Shown here: one piece after another, positions 1 to 8,102 of the stretch
Layout: each line of letters opens with the position of its first letter
How positions within the stretch are numbered: position 1 is the stretch's first letter
Origin: Candidatus Marispirochaeta associata
GTDB taxonomy: Bacteria; Spirochaetota; Spirochaetia; JC444; Marispirochaetaceae
Assembly (NCBI GenBank): GCA_001749745.1
Contig: JWTM01000418.1
Span: 124,001 to 188,000 of the forward strand
Length of the DNA: 64,000 nucleotides
Direction: 5' to 3'
Program-made: the position numbers and the translations under genes
Notes under the pieces: model-generated
Database searches by the model: none
The model's input: only the letters and a program-made list of their open reading frames with translations
What the model was told of the DNA's origin: nothing

Positions 1-193
1 TCCCCGCCTGAAACTGGAGGTGGATCCTTCCGCCTGCATCTCCTGCAAGCTCTGCAACAAATCCTGCAGTATGTGCATCGAAGTGGATCAACTTGTTCAA
101 TCCGGTACCCTGGAGACTCAAGACTGCATCCTCTGCGGGGCGTGCGTCGATGCCTGTCCGAAAGCGGCTATACGATATGAATTCGGTTCTTGA
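1..193 (+). CDS. 4Fe-4S dicluster protein, C-terminal fragment
   Basis: The open frame enters from the left edge and stops with TGA at 191-193, so only the last 63 residues are visible. They hold two cysteine clusters: a first one reading C-I-S-C-K-L-C-N-K-S-C and a second reading C-I-L-C-G-A-C-V-D-A-C-P, the classical spacing for two [4Fe-4S] clusters. The C-C-N-K-S-C arrangement is typical of the terminal part of membrane polyferredoxins of the NapH/CcoG type, but the membrane part would lie outside the window, so a soluble ferredoxin cannot be excluded. An electron-transfer role is inferred from the clusters alone. Confidence 0.8.
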   Translation, partial: PRLKLEVDPSACISCKLCNKSCSMCIEVDQLVQSGTLETQDCILCGACVDACPKAAIRYEFGS

Positions 194-245
194 TAACCGA
201 AGGAGTTGATCATTAGGGTCCTGTGCGCCCGAACATCCAAATACA

Positions 246-788
246 TCAAATCCGGTCAGTGCACCGCCTATAGAGCAACATCCGGGTATTCTCCGGGCGG
301 AGAACTTCCTTGTCCAGGATTAATCCCGCATTGAGGGCCACCTTCTCAGAGCCTTTGTTCTCAGGTTTGATCAGAGCGATTATGCTCGTTAGCTTCTTTT
401 CATCAAAGGCATACCGAACCAGGGTCTTCGCGATCTCCGTAGCGTAGCCCTGACCCCAGTGGTCCTTGTCGATTACGTAGGTCAATTCTATTTCCGGTTT
501 GCCATCCACGATCTTTTCAAGCAGACCGCAGTGCCCGACAGTTTGACGAGTTGCTGTCTCCTCCAGTATCCAGAGATCGTATTCGCATTCAAATGGATCG
601 GCTGTATATTCTGCCGCCGCCTGATTCATCTTCTCGACAGTTCTGGGACCGCCCATATAGTGTGTTACCTCCGGATCCGTCCAGAGCTGAATAAGGAAAT
701 TTTTATCTTCGGGGATGAAGTTTCGTAACAACAACCTCGGGGTTTTCAGGTAGATTCTACCGGGCTGCTTCTGATCACTGTAGTCCAT
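246..788 (-). CDS. GNAT family N-acetyltransferase (RimJ/RimL type)
   Basis: A 180-residue protein with the N-terminal L-x-T-P-R-L-x-L-R segment and the acetyl-CoA pocket region G-Q-G-Y-A-T-E typical of RimJ/RimL-like GNAT enzymes, followed by the late N-x-G-S-E-K-V-A helix. It should transfer an acetyl group from acetyl-CoA to an amine; the substrate cannot be read from sequence. The start is taken at 788 rather than at the ATG six bases upstream because GGGAGG then lies six bases before the codon. It is transcribed away from the AraC-type gene across a short gap, with no obvious functional partner. Confidence 0.88.
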   Translation of the reverse strand: MDYSDQKQPGRIYLKTPRLLLRNFIPEDKNFLIQLWTDPEVTHYMGGPRTVEKMNQAAAEYTADPFECEYDLWILEETATRQTVGHCGLLEKIVDGKPEIELTYVIDKDHWGQGYATEIAKTLVRYAFDEKKLTSIIALIKPENKGSEKVALNAGLILDKEVLRPENTRMLLYRRCTDRI

Positions 789-928
789 GGTCATCCTCCC
801 TATTCAGAGATACTAACTCTATGTTCTCACTGCTTTCTATTGTGCACCTTTTTTTCATTTCCACCGTGACCCGTTTCTTGACAAGAGCCTCGGAGTCGTC
901 ATACTGAATGATAACAGGGAGCTGTTCG

Positions 929-2689
929 ATGCCTTCGAGGGGCCTTTTCACACTATTTATTCTCCTGTTCACCTTCCGGATCTTCGGTTTGGATCCGTTG
1001 ATCCTAGACGAAGATGGAGGTTCCGGCCTATTTATCGGCGAATACCTTGAGTATCTCAGCGAGGGGGACCTTTTCCCCCTGATCAGTTCGGACTGGCCGG
1101 GGGAGAAGGAGTTCGTCGACAAGATCCTCTCCGGACATCTGAGCAACGACGCCCGCTTCCTGATGGCCGAAGAGGCCGTCCCCGGCGGCTACCGTTATAC
1201 CGCGACCCTCAGGCGGAGCGGTGAAAGCGTCGCGTTTGAATGGGGTATCGACGACCTGCGGAGGCTTGATGTCGAAGAGCTCTTCCGCCCCTTCGACACG
1301 GAGATACCGGCCTGCGATTTCACGCCCCACTCCTGCTGGCTCCGATTCCGACTCGACAACCGAACGGCCTCGCCCCGGACGGTCTACCTCGAACTCGACA
1401 AGTACCTCTTCAGCGCCGCGGACATCTTCTATTCCGTATCCGGGTCGCCGGTCGAACAGCGCATGGAGTTTACTGAACCCATGTCGGAGCGCAAGGTGAA
1501 TAACCGCAACATGACCGCCGCTCTGAAGCTGCCCCCAGGGGAGACTCTCTTCTTCATGCGGGTGGACAGCTGGTTCGACGACGTCGTCCCCTTACGACTA
1601 TGGAGCGAAGAGAGCTACATGCTCTACCTGGCCAGGGATAACGCGATTTTAGGACTCATCTCCGGCATCTTCATCCTGCTGATGCTCTACGCCCTCTTCC
1701 TGGCCCTCTCTGGGAAAATGCGCTCCTACTTCTACCTCTTCGCGCTGACCCTCTGCACCTTCCTCATTCAGCTCACCGTCTCCGGCTTCGGCTTCCAGCA
1801 CCTCTGGCCCGGGAATCCGGCCACCGGGATCGTGTTCTTCTACGCGGGTGTCTCGCTCACCATGATCTTCGTTCTGCTCTTCTGCCGGGAATACATCCCG
1901 TCGGAGCGAAGAACCCTGCCGCTGGAGATCTATGTCTTCGGTCTCGCCGGTTTGATCGCGCTGGCGACGGCGGTGATGTACGCCGTGCCCTTCAGCCTGC
2001 AGAGCCGAATTTTCTCAAGCCTCATACTGCTGGACCACATCTACTATCTTCCGCTGATGATTCCGGCCGTCGGCGCCCTGCGACGGAAGGATTCCTCAGG
2101 GGCTTTTCTGCTCGCCGCGCTGGCGGTCTACGCCTTCTCCCAGGCGGAATGGTTCCCCAGTAACCGCGACCTCATCCCCTACTCCCTGGTCAACTACCTC
2201 AATGTAAAGGGACTTCTCTTCGTGATCCTGATGGCCGCGGGCCTCCATTACAAGTTCCGTGCCATGTCGGCGCTGATCGCAGGCTACCGCATTCGTCTGG
2301 AGGAGATCAGGAACAAGCTCAGTTCCAAGAGCGTAACCGATGAATCGGCGCACAAGCTCGAACAGATCAAGGAATTCATTAAAGAGAACTACCGGGAGGA
2401 GATATCCCGGGAGGGACTCGCCGCCGCCTCGGGACTGAGTCCAGATCATCTAGGCCGTATCTTCAAGCTGAGCGAGGGAGTCACCCTCGGCGACTTTATA
2501 AACGACCTGCGTATCCGCGACGCTGCCCGGATGCTGATAGAGGAAAAAGATCGCAAGGTGATCGACATCGCCTTCAGCGTCGGATTCAACAGTCTGCGCA
2601 CCTTCAACAAGGTTTTTTCGAACTCCTATCACCTTACGCCGAGCGATTACAGAAAAGCGGGCGGTGCGACGCCTCCCGCCGACGCCTGA
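929..2689 (+). CDS. Membrane-anchored AraC regulator with 7TM-DISM sensor
   Basis: About 586 residues. A signal peptide (F-T-L-F-I-L-L-F) opens the protein, followed by an extracytoplasmic beta-rich domain to roughly residue 230, about seven transmembrane helices from roughly 235 to 445, a short charged linker, and a C-terminal AraC helix-turn-helix domain (roughly 485-580, with I-A-F-S-V-G-F-N-S and F-N-K-V-F signatures). This is the 7TMR-DISM layout joined directly to a DNA-binding output, so an external ligand would act on transcription without a kinase. The start at 929 is preferred to 908 because GGGAG lies seven bases upstream and the hydrophobic core then begins at once. The last codons are partly repeated near 4611, see the duplication entries. 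Confidence 0.9.
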   Translation: MPSRGLFTLFILLFTFRIFGLDPLILDEDGGSGLFIGEYLEYLSEGDLFPLISSDWPGEKEFVDKILSGHLSNDARFLMAEEAVPGGYRYTATLRRSGESVAFEWGIDDLRRLDVEELFRPFDTEIPACDFTPHSCWLRFRLDNRTASPRTVYLELDKYLFSAADIFYSVSGSPVEQRMEFTEPMSERKVNNRNMTAALKLPPGETLFFMRVDSWFDDVVPLRLWSEESYMLYLARDNAILGLISGIFILLMLYALFLALSGKMRSYFYLFALTLCTFLIQLTVSGFGFQHLWPGNPATGIVFFYAGVSLTMIFVLLFCREYIPSERRTLPLEIYVFGLAGLIALATAVMYAVPFSLQSRIFSSLILLDHIYYLPLMIPAVGALRRKDSSGAFLLAALAVYAFSQAEWFPSNRDLIPYSLVNYLNVKGLLFVILMAAGLHYKFRAMSALIAGYRIRLEEIRNKLSSKSVTDESAHKLEQIKEFIKENYREEISREGLAAASGLSPDHLGRIFKLSEGVTLGDFINDLRIRDAARMLIEEKDRKVIDIAFSVGFNSLRTFNKVFSNSYHLTPSDYRKAGGATPPADA

Positions 2690-4562
2690 TCGCTCAAATT
2701 CTGCCTGGAAAAGTAAAAATCCTCTAAAAAAGATGTGAAAAATTCTGTCCGGACGCCGATCGGCCGGAAGCCTGCTCCTAAACAGGCCAGAATCAATCCA
2801 TTAACACAGGCGGGAAACCGCTCTATGGAGGAATCACATGATACAAAAAAAGGAAGCTCTACTCTGTTTCGTCGGCGGCTTCGGTCTGTTCACTTTCACG
2901 CTCATGAGCAGACTCGTACCCACAATACCGGTGACGATCCTGATCGCGCCGGTCTTCATCCTGAGGTTCATTCGCCTGCAGCCGCGGCGACAGGGCAACC
3001 TGCTGACCCTGGCGGGATTTCTGATGGCTATCAACATTGCGTTTCTGGGTCTCTTCGAGCTGGGCGGGAGCGTCGCGTCGCTGCTTTTCAACCTGGTCCG
3101 CAGCTCCCTGCTGGCGCTGCTCTACTTCCTGCCCTACAGTATCGACCGCGCCCTCTATCCGCGCCTCAAGGATCGCGGTGCTCTCGCGACCCTGATCTTC
3201 CCAGTGGCGACGACGGCGGTACTCTACCTCCTGACCCTGGAAGGGCCCTTCGAGGGCTCCTACCAGATGGGCAAGTTCCTCTTCGGTCCCGTCGCCTTCA
3301 AGCAGGTCATCTCCCTTACCGGACTGCCGGGAGCCGTATTCCTGACCTCCTGGTTCGCCTCGGTCGTCAACTATATCAGGGAGCGGGGTCTCATCTGGCG
3401 CCGGGTACAGGGAATCGTGGTCCCCTACGCCCTCATCACCGCGGCGGTGCTGACCTTCGGCCTAGTGAAGACCGTTCCCGCGCCGCCGGCGTCGGAGAAG
3501 ACCGTACGCACCGCGTCGATCGTTCTGATTCCCGACGACGGTGAGGCGGTCGAACTTATTCCCCTGCTCGAGACCAGAACCACCCACGACATCGACTCCC
3601 GGCTCGAGTGGTTCAAAGAGAAGATGCGCCTCGCCGTCGCCGGCGGAGCGAAGATCGTCATGTCCCACGAACTGGCCTTCCTGATCGACGAGGCTGACCG
3701 TGACTATTTCAGCGAACGCTGTCGCTCTCTGGCCGACGAGTACGATGTCTACCTGGCCATGAACTACGGTTATTACGTCGAAGACGGCAAGGGCGAAAAT
3801 CTGGTGCTGCTGATCGACGACCGGGGCGAGGTCCTGATGGAGTATGCCAAGAGATACCTGCTCGGTCTCGGTGAGATCGGGGAGACGCTGGTGTTCAGGA
3901 AGGGACCGGAGAAACTGCAGTATGCCGACACCCCCTACGGCCGGATCAGCGTCTCCGTCTGCCGTGAGATCAACATGGCCAAGTACATGATCCAGGCCGG
4001 CAGGAACGGGGTCGACATCATGATCTCCCCGGCCTACGAGTGGCCGGAAAACCTGACGATCAACTCCGGCTATATGCGGGGCATCGAGAACGGCTTCTCC
4101 GTGGTGCGTGCGAGCTATAACGGCATCACCTACGCCTCCGACTACGACGGGCGTATCCTGGCCACCATGCCCTTCTCGCCCGACGAGACGGGGGTGATGT
4201 TCGCCGACCTGCCGGTCGAGGGGGTGCGCACCTTTTATCCGAATATCGGTCCCCTCTTCGCCTGGTTTTGTATTGCAGTCCTGGCCGGCTTCAGCGGCAC
4301 CGCGCTCGTGATCGGGCACAGAGAGAAGTCGGTGAAGTCGTGAGTAAACACTAATTCGTAGGATGGTATGTCGGTTTGCGTGGAACAACTCTGCAGAACA
4401 TACGGCCCCATGGTGCTGCGCCGCTGCAGGACGCTCCTGCGCAATGAAGAGGCGGCCCTGGACGCGATGCGGGAGACCTTCGTTCTGGTACTCCGCACAC
4501 GGGAGCAGCTAACGGAGGCGGCTCCGTCGAGCATGCTCTACACCTTTGCGACGAACGTTTGC
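2680..4562 (+). repeat. Tandem duplication, copy 1
   Basis: Copy 1 runs from the very end of the AraC gene through the Lnt-like gene to residue 65 of a sigma-factor gene. The Lnt-like reading frames start 1928 bases apart and the segment CGGCCGGAAGCCTG just upstream recurs at exactly the same offset (2761 and 4689), which shows that the leader as well as the gene was duplicated. Divergence between the copies is substantial, so the event is not recent. Confidence 0.85.
2838..4343 (+). CDS. Lnt-like membrane carbon-nitrogen hydrolase, copy 1
   Basis: 501 residues. Around six hydrophobic segments occupy residues 8-215, then a nitrilase-fold domain (about 225-460), then one C-terminal transmembrane helix (about 472-492). 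This is the topology of apolipoprotein N-acyltransferase. The nitrilase triad can be placed at Glu278 (S-H-E), Lys338 (Y-A-K-R) and Cys375 (S-V-C-R-E). Sequence around the membrane part does not look like canonical Lnt, and there are two copies in tandem, so a specialised acyltransferase or amidase acting at the outer face of the inner membrane is more likely than housekeeping Lnt. GGAGG lies ahead of the start. It is followed after 24 bases by the sigma pseudogene. Confidence 0.8.
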   Translation: MIQKKEALLCFVGGFGLFTFTLMSRLVPTIPVTILIAPVFILRFIRLQPRRQGNLLTLAGFLMAINIAFLGLFELGGSVASLLFNLVRSSLLALLYFLPYSIDRALYPRLKDRGALATLIFPVATTAVLYLLTLEGPFEGSYQMGKFLFGPVAFKQVISLTGLPGAVFLTSWFASVVNYIRERGLIWRRVQGIVVPYALITAAVLTFGLVKTVPAPPASEKTVRTASIVLIPDDGEAVELIPLLETRTTHDIDSRLEWFKEKMRLAVAGGAKIVMSHELAFLIDEADRDYFSERCRSLADEYDVYLAMNYGYYVEDGKGENLVLLIDDRGEVLMEYAKRYLLGLGEIGETLVFRKGPEKLQYADTPYGRISVSVCREINMAKYMIQAGRNGVDIMISPAYEWPENLTINSGYMRGIENGFSVVRASYNGITYASDYDGRILATMPFSPDETGVMFADLPVEGVRTFYPNIGPLFAWFCIAVLAGFSGTALVIGHREKSVKS

Positions 4563-4603
4563 ATTATGTCGAGAAGCGCACGATACGCAAGACGGCGGTG
4601 TAA
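4368..4603 (+). pseudogene. ECF-like sigma factor remnant (internally deleted)
   Basis: Residues 1-65 align without gaps with the intact sigma protein at 6415 (both run from M-S to F-A-T-N-V-C). The middle of the gene is then missing: right after the Cys codon a shifted frame at 4562 reads H-Y-V-E-K-R-T-I-R-K-T-A-V and stops, matching H-L-Y-V-E-K-R-T-L-K-E-T-A in sigma region 4 of the intact copy. Immediately downstream the sequence turns into a copy of the AraC 3' end. The gene therefore lost most of its inter-region linker and its recognition helix and cannot make a working sigma factor. It also lacks the sigma-54 promoter found ahead of copy 2. Confidence 0.85.
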
Positions 4604-4765
4604 GCCGCCGGCTCCTGATCGCTCATATACTACCTGTCACCTTAAAAAATCTTATAAAAGATGCGAAAAAATCTGTCCGGACTCCGATCGGCCGGAAGCC
4701 TGTTACAGAAAAGGTGAAAATCGACGCATACACACAAGCGGGAGACCGCTGCATGGAGAATTCAC

Positions 4766-6280
4766 ATGACCAAAGAAAAGAAAGAAGCACTGTTGAGCTT
4801 CATCATCGGATTCGGCCTGTTCGTGTTCACCCGCATGAGCCGCATAGTACCGACCATCCCGGTATCGATTCTGATCGCGCCGGTATTCATCCTGCGCTTC
4901 ATCCGCCTGCAACCGCCGCTCAGGGGCAATCTGCTGACCTTCGCGGGAATCATCGGCGTAATGAACTTCGCGCTGATCGGACTGTTCGACATGGGCGGCG
5001 GGATCGCGTCGCTTCTATTCAATCTGATCCGCAGTACCCTGCTGGCCCTGCTCTACTACCTTCCCTACCTGATCGACCGCAGGCTCTACCCGCGATACAA
5101 GAATATCGGAGGATTCGCGACCCTGATCTTCCCGGTAGCGACCACAGCGGTCTTCTATGTTCTGACTCTAGAAGGTCCTTTTGAGGGTTCCTATCAGATG
5201 GGTAAATTTCTCTACGGACCAATCGCCTTCAAGCAGATTGCATCCCTGGCCGGGCTTCCCGGGGCCGTCTTCCTGACATCCTGGTTTGCGTCAGTTGTAA
5301 ACTATATCCGGGAGCAGGATCAGCAGTGGCAGCGGGTTAAGGGAGTCGTACTGAGCTATGCATTCATTGCAGCTGCGGTTCTCGCCTTCGGCCTGATAAA
5401 GTCCTTCCCGGCGGTACCCGCCTCAGTGGAGACCGTGCGGACCGGATCGATCGTACTGATTCCCGAAGACGGAAAAGCAGTGGATCTGGTGGGGCTGATG
5501 GAGAATCGGACAACCCATGACATCGACTCCAGGTTCCAGGAGTTCGAAGGGAAGACGCGTCTCGCCGCCTCAGGGGGTGCGAAGATCGTCATGTCCCACG
5601 AACTGGTATTCCTGATCAATGAATCGGATCGAGCGGAGTTCACCGAACGCTGCCGCAGACTGGCCGACGACTACGATGTCTATCTGGCCATGAACTACGG
5701 TTATTACGTCGAAGAGGGCAAGGGCGAAAATCTGATGCTCTTCATCGATGATCAGGGTCAGATCCTCATCGAATATCCCAAGAAGTATCTGCTGGGTATC
5801 GGCGACGTCGGCGAAACCCTGGTATTCAAGAAGGGCCCCGAACTGCTCCAGTACGCCGACACGCCCTACGGTCGGATCAGCTTCGCCATCTGCCGGGAGA
5901 ACGATATGGCCAAGTACATGATTCAGGCCGGCAGAAACGATGTGGACATCATGATTTCCCCGGCTTATGAGTGGCCCGAGAACCTTGAAATCAACATCGC
6001 CTACATGCGGGGCATAGAAAACGGTTACTCCGTAATTCGTTCCAGCTATAACGGCATCACCTATGCTTCCGATTATAACGGACGCATCCTGGCCACCATG
6101 CCCTTCTCGCCCGACGAGACGGGGGTGATGTTCGCGGACGTTCCGGTAAAGGGCGTGCGGACCCTCTATCCGTTTATCGGCGCATCCTTGGCCTGGTTGT
6201 GCATCATCGCCCTTGCCGGATTCAGCGTCGTCGCGCTTCTTCTCCGACGAACGAGAGATACCGTATTTGACAAACGATAG
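4766..6280 (+). CDS. Lnt-like membrane carbon-nitrogen hydrolase, copy 2
   Basis: 504 residues, a full-length paralogue of the protein at 2838 with the same order: roughly six membrane segments, nitrilase-like domain, one C-terminal helix. Glu (S-H-E-L-V), Lys (Y-P-K-K-Y) and Cys (A-I-C-R-E) of the catalytic triad are all kept, as is the long identical stretch around Y-A-S-D-Y-N-G-R-I-L-A-T-M-P-F. Both copies therefore look active. By fold it should move an acyl or amide group at the periplasmic face, as Lnt does with lipoproteins; the actual substrate is unknown. The 3' end of the gene overlaps an upstream activating site for the next gene. Confidence 0.8.
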   Translation: MTKEKKEALLSFIIGFGLFVFTRMSRIVPTIPVSILIAPVFILRFIRLQPPLRGNLLTFAGIIGVMNFALIGLFDMGGGIASLLFNLIRSTLLALLYYLPYLIDRRLYPRYKNIGGFATLIFPVATTAVFYVLTLEGPFEGSYQMGKFLYGPIAFKQIASLAGLPGAVFLTSWFASVVNYIREQDQQWQRVKGVVLSYAFIAAAVLAFGLIKSFPAVPASVETVRTGSIVLIPEDGKAVDLVGLMENRTTHDIDSRFQEFEGKTRLAASGGAKIVMSHELVFLINESDRAEFTERCRRLADDYDVYLAMNYGYYVEEGKGENLMLFIDDQGQILIEYPKKYLLGIGDVGETLVFKKGPELLQYADTPYGRISFAICRENDMAKYMIQAGRNDVDIMISPAYEWPENLEINIAYMRGIENGYSVIRSSYNGITYASDYNGRILATMPFSPDETGVMFADVPVKGVRTLYPFIGASLAWLCIIALAGFSVVALLLRRTRDTVFDKR

Positions 6281-6296
6281 TTGCCGGATATGGTAA
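6258..6296 (+). promoter_or_regulatory. Two putative activator (UAS) sites for sigma-54 promoter
   Basis: ATACCGTATTTGACAA (6258-6273) and TTGCCGGATATGGTAA (6281-6296) resemble the perfect inverted repeat TTACCG-TATG-CGGTAA found ahead of the other sigma-54 promoter at 12955. The two sites are 23 bases apart, about two helical turns, and lie 50-90 bases upstream of the promoter, a usual position for NtrC-class enhancer sites. The first overlaps the end of the Lnt-like gene. Confidence 0.5.
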
Positions 6297-6347
6297 TTCG
6301 GCAAAGATGATTTCGCTAAGTCTATACATAGATATGAGTTAGTAACC

Positions 6348-6363
6348 TGGCACGCCTCTTGCT
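6348..6363 (+). promoter_or_regulatory. Sigma-54 promoter for sigma-factor gene
   Basis: TGGCACGCCTCTTGCT matches the sigma-54 consensus TGGCACG-N4-TTGCW at every fixed position, with GG and GC exactly ten bases apart. Transcription would start near 6374, about 40 bases before the ATG at 6415. Two paralogous sigma-54 activators are encoded a few kilobases downstream (11312 and 21150). Confidence 0.85.
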
Positions 6364-6414
6364 ATGTATAGACGAATCCGAATTAGAATTGGGGAGTACA
6401 CCCCGGGAGGAACT

Positions 6415-6894
6415 ATGTCGATCAATGTGGAACAGCTCTATACGAAATACAGCCCTATGGTGCTGCGTCGTTGCCGTGCGCTGCTCCATGACGAGGATGC
6501 GGCTCTCGATGCGATGCAGGAGACCTTCGTTCTGGTGCTCCGAAAGCAGGAAGTGCTGACTGCGGAAGCTCCGTCTAGCATGCTCTACACCTTTGCCACC
6601 AATGTATGTCTTAACCAGCTGCGAAGCGACCGGCGAAAGCCCCATACCTCGGACAGCGACATGATGGAGCGCCTGGCATCAAACGAGAATACGGAAGAGA
6701 AGGCCCTCGGCGAACACTTCCTTGAGCGGCTAATGCGCACCGAGGACGAGACAACCGCACGCATCGTACATCATTTGTATGTAGAGAAAAGAACCCTGAA
6801 GGAGACGGCGCAGCAGGTCCGCTACTCCGTCTCCGGGATTCGTCAGCGGATGAGCGCCCTCCGGAAAAAGGCGCTTGTTTTACGAGAACTATAA
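6415..6894 (+). CDS. ECF-like sigma-70 family factor
   Basis: 159 residues. Region 2 is seen as D-E-D-A-A-L-D-A-M-Q-E-T-F and region 4 as L-K-E-T-A-Q-Q-V-R-Y-S-V-S-G-I-R-Q-R, the helix-turn-helix that would contact the -35 element. It should direct RNA polymerase to a dedicated promoter set. The start at 6415 is chosen because GGGAGG precedes it and the deleted paralogue at 4368 begins at the same residue. Its own transcription appears to be under sigma-54, which makes a sigma cascade. No anti-sigma gene is adjacent; the membrane Lnt-like proteins upstream are the only neighbours that could be linked to its signal. Confidence 0.85.
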   Translation: MSINVEQLYTKYSPMVLRRCRALLHDEDAALDAMQETFVLVLRKQEVLTAEAPSSMLYTFATNVCLNQLRSDRRKPHTSDSDMMERLASNENTEEKALGEHFLERLMRTEDETTARIVHHLYVEKRTLKETAQQVRYSVSGIRQRMSALRKKALVLREL

Positions 6895-6928
6895 GTATCC
6901 GGGGATCCAGCTGGCTAGGATTACTGGC

Positions 6929-8074
6929 TCACCCGGACGGCAGGGCCGCGATATATTTTCCCAGCAGATTGAAGATTGCCTTCTCATGCTTCCATGATTC
7001 ACTGTCGTGCTGACCAAAAAAAGGATCAGCACTAGCTACAATCACCATATCGAGCTCTTTCAGCAATACGATCAGCTGTCCTCCGTGCCCCCAGGCGAAC
7101 CTAAAATTATGATTCCCCACCCTTGCACTCCACCAGCCGTAGCCATAGCCCATATCTCGGAAAGCGAATCTCCAGCCGTAATTTCGTGTTTTCTCCGAGT
7201 ATATTTTGAGCGAATCCTTCACCCACTCCGCGGGAATAATCTGGCGCCCTCCAAAGTTTCCGTCTCTCAGATACAGTAATCCGAATTTTGCGGCATCTCG
7301 AGCAGAAAGATGAATCCCGCCGCTGCCGATGTAATTGCCCTCCCGGTCCTTGAGCCAATCACCGACTTCGGCTCCGATCGGCTGGAAGAGATTCCTCTGG
7401 GCAAATTCCTTCAGATCCTCTCCGCACACACGTTGCATGATTATAGCAAGCCAACTGTAGCCGAGGTTGCTGTAGTGAAAAGTATCACCTGGTTCGCTTA
7501 CCAGCGGAAATTCTTCGATCAAAGGAGGATAGACGCCCCAGTACAGGGCCTCGAGGTGTTCAGCGTTCGTCTCCTCGTCGGGATAGCCCGATCGCATCTG
7601 CAGCAGCTGACGAATGCTGATCTCCTCCTTTCTCGAGTCTGTCAGCTCCGCGCTCAGTTCCGGGAAAAACTCGATCATCCTCTGATCTACATCGGAGAGG
7701 CATCCCTCTTCTAGCGTGATACCGACAAGCGCGGAGATGCAGCTTTTTGAGACTGATTGGATCAATGTCTTTGCAGAGATAGAACCGCCGTTGAAGTAGT
7801 CTTCCGCCACTAGATAGCCGTTTTTTATTACAAGCAGGCTGTAGATTGTCTCAAGCTCACTAGCGTGGTGATACAGCTTCGCCACCGCCATCGAATTAAG
7901 TCCCACTGCTTCGGGCGTAGAGACCTCCCAATCACCCCGAGCAAGGGGGGCATAGTCGACCTTATTGAGAACCTCAGCAGTAGTTCCGCATCCGGTTAAA
8001 ATCAGGAGGATGAGAGACAAAAAGATGAAAGGAAATAGAGTTGTTGGAAGCTCCCTATAACCGGGCATTATCAT
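6929..8074 (-). CDS. Lipoprotein serine hydrolase (beta-lactamase class C fold)
   Basis: A signal peptide ending in the lipobox L-L-I-L-T-G-C marks a lipoprotein. The mature part shows the three class C/DD-peptidase motifs: S-V-S-K (nucleophile Ser and Lys), Y-S-N within F-H-Y-S-N-L-G, and H-G-G within W-G-H-G-G-Q. It should hydrolyse an ester, amide or beta-lactam outside the inner membrane; EstB-like esterases and peptidases share these motifs, so substrate is open. An upstream TTG at 8110 would overlap the previous gene by eight bases; the ATG at 8074 puts the signal peptide nearer the N-terminus, but neither start has a clear ribosome site. Last gene of a minus-strand group. Confidence 0.85.
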   Translation of the reverse strand: MIMPGYRELPTTLFPFIFLSLILLILTGCGTTAEVLNKVDYAPLARGDWEVSTPEAVGLNSMAVAKLYHHASELETIYSLLVIKNGYLVAEDYFNGGSISAKTLIQSVSKSCISALVGITLEEGCLSDVDQRMIEFFPELSAELTDSRKEEISIRQLLQMRSGYPDEETNAEHLEALYWGVYPPLIEEFPLVSEPGDTFHYSNLGYSWLAIIMQRVCGEDLKEFAQRNLFQPIGAEVGDWLKDREGNYIGSGGIHLSARDAAKFGLLYLRDGNFGGRQIIPAEWVKDSLKIYSEKTRNYGWRFAFRDMGYGYGWWSARVGNHNFRFAWGHGGQLIVLLKELDMVIVASADPFFGQHDSESWKHEKAIFNLLGKYIAALPSG

Positions 8075-8102
8075 CGTTAATCGGCGGTTTGGAAAAATGG
8101 TT

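Larger units (their letters stand above)
4609..6609 (+). repeat. Tandem duplication, copy 2
   Basis: Copy 2 begins with sequence resembling the last bases of the AraC gene and its stop (CTCCTGATCGCTCA here, CGCCTGATCGCTCA at 2682) and continues through the second Lnt-like gene into the intact sigma gene. Between the Lnt and sigma genes copy 2 carries about 110 extra bases, holding the sigma-54 promoter and its upstream sites, that are absent from copy 1. Confidence 0.8.

Noticed and set aside
2735..3544. 269-codon open frame overlapping the first Lnt-like gene
   Set aside because: Composition is Arg/Pro/Gly-rich without a fold signature, and the Lnt-like frame with signal helices and catalytic triad explains the same DNA. 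A counterpart frame over copy 2 starts at 4546 and reflects the duplication, not selection.
2680..6609. Possible insertion sequence or composite transposon
   Set aside because: The repeated units carry no transposase, no terminal inverted repeats and no target-site duplication; they are a plain tandem duplication of chromosomal genes.
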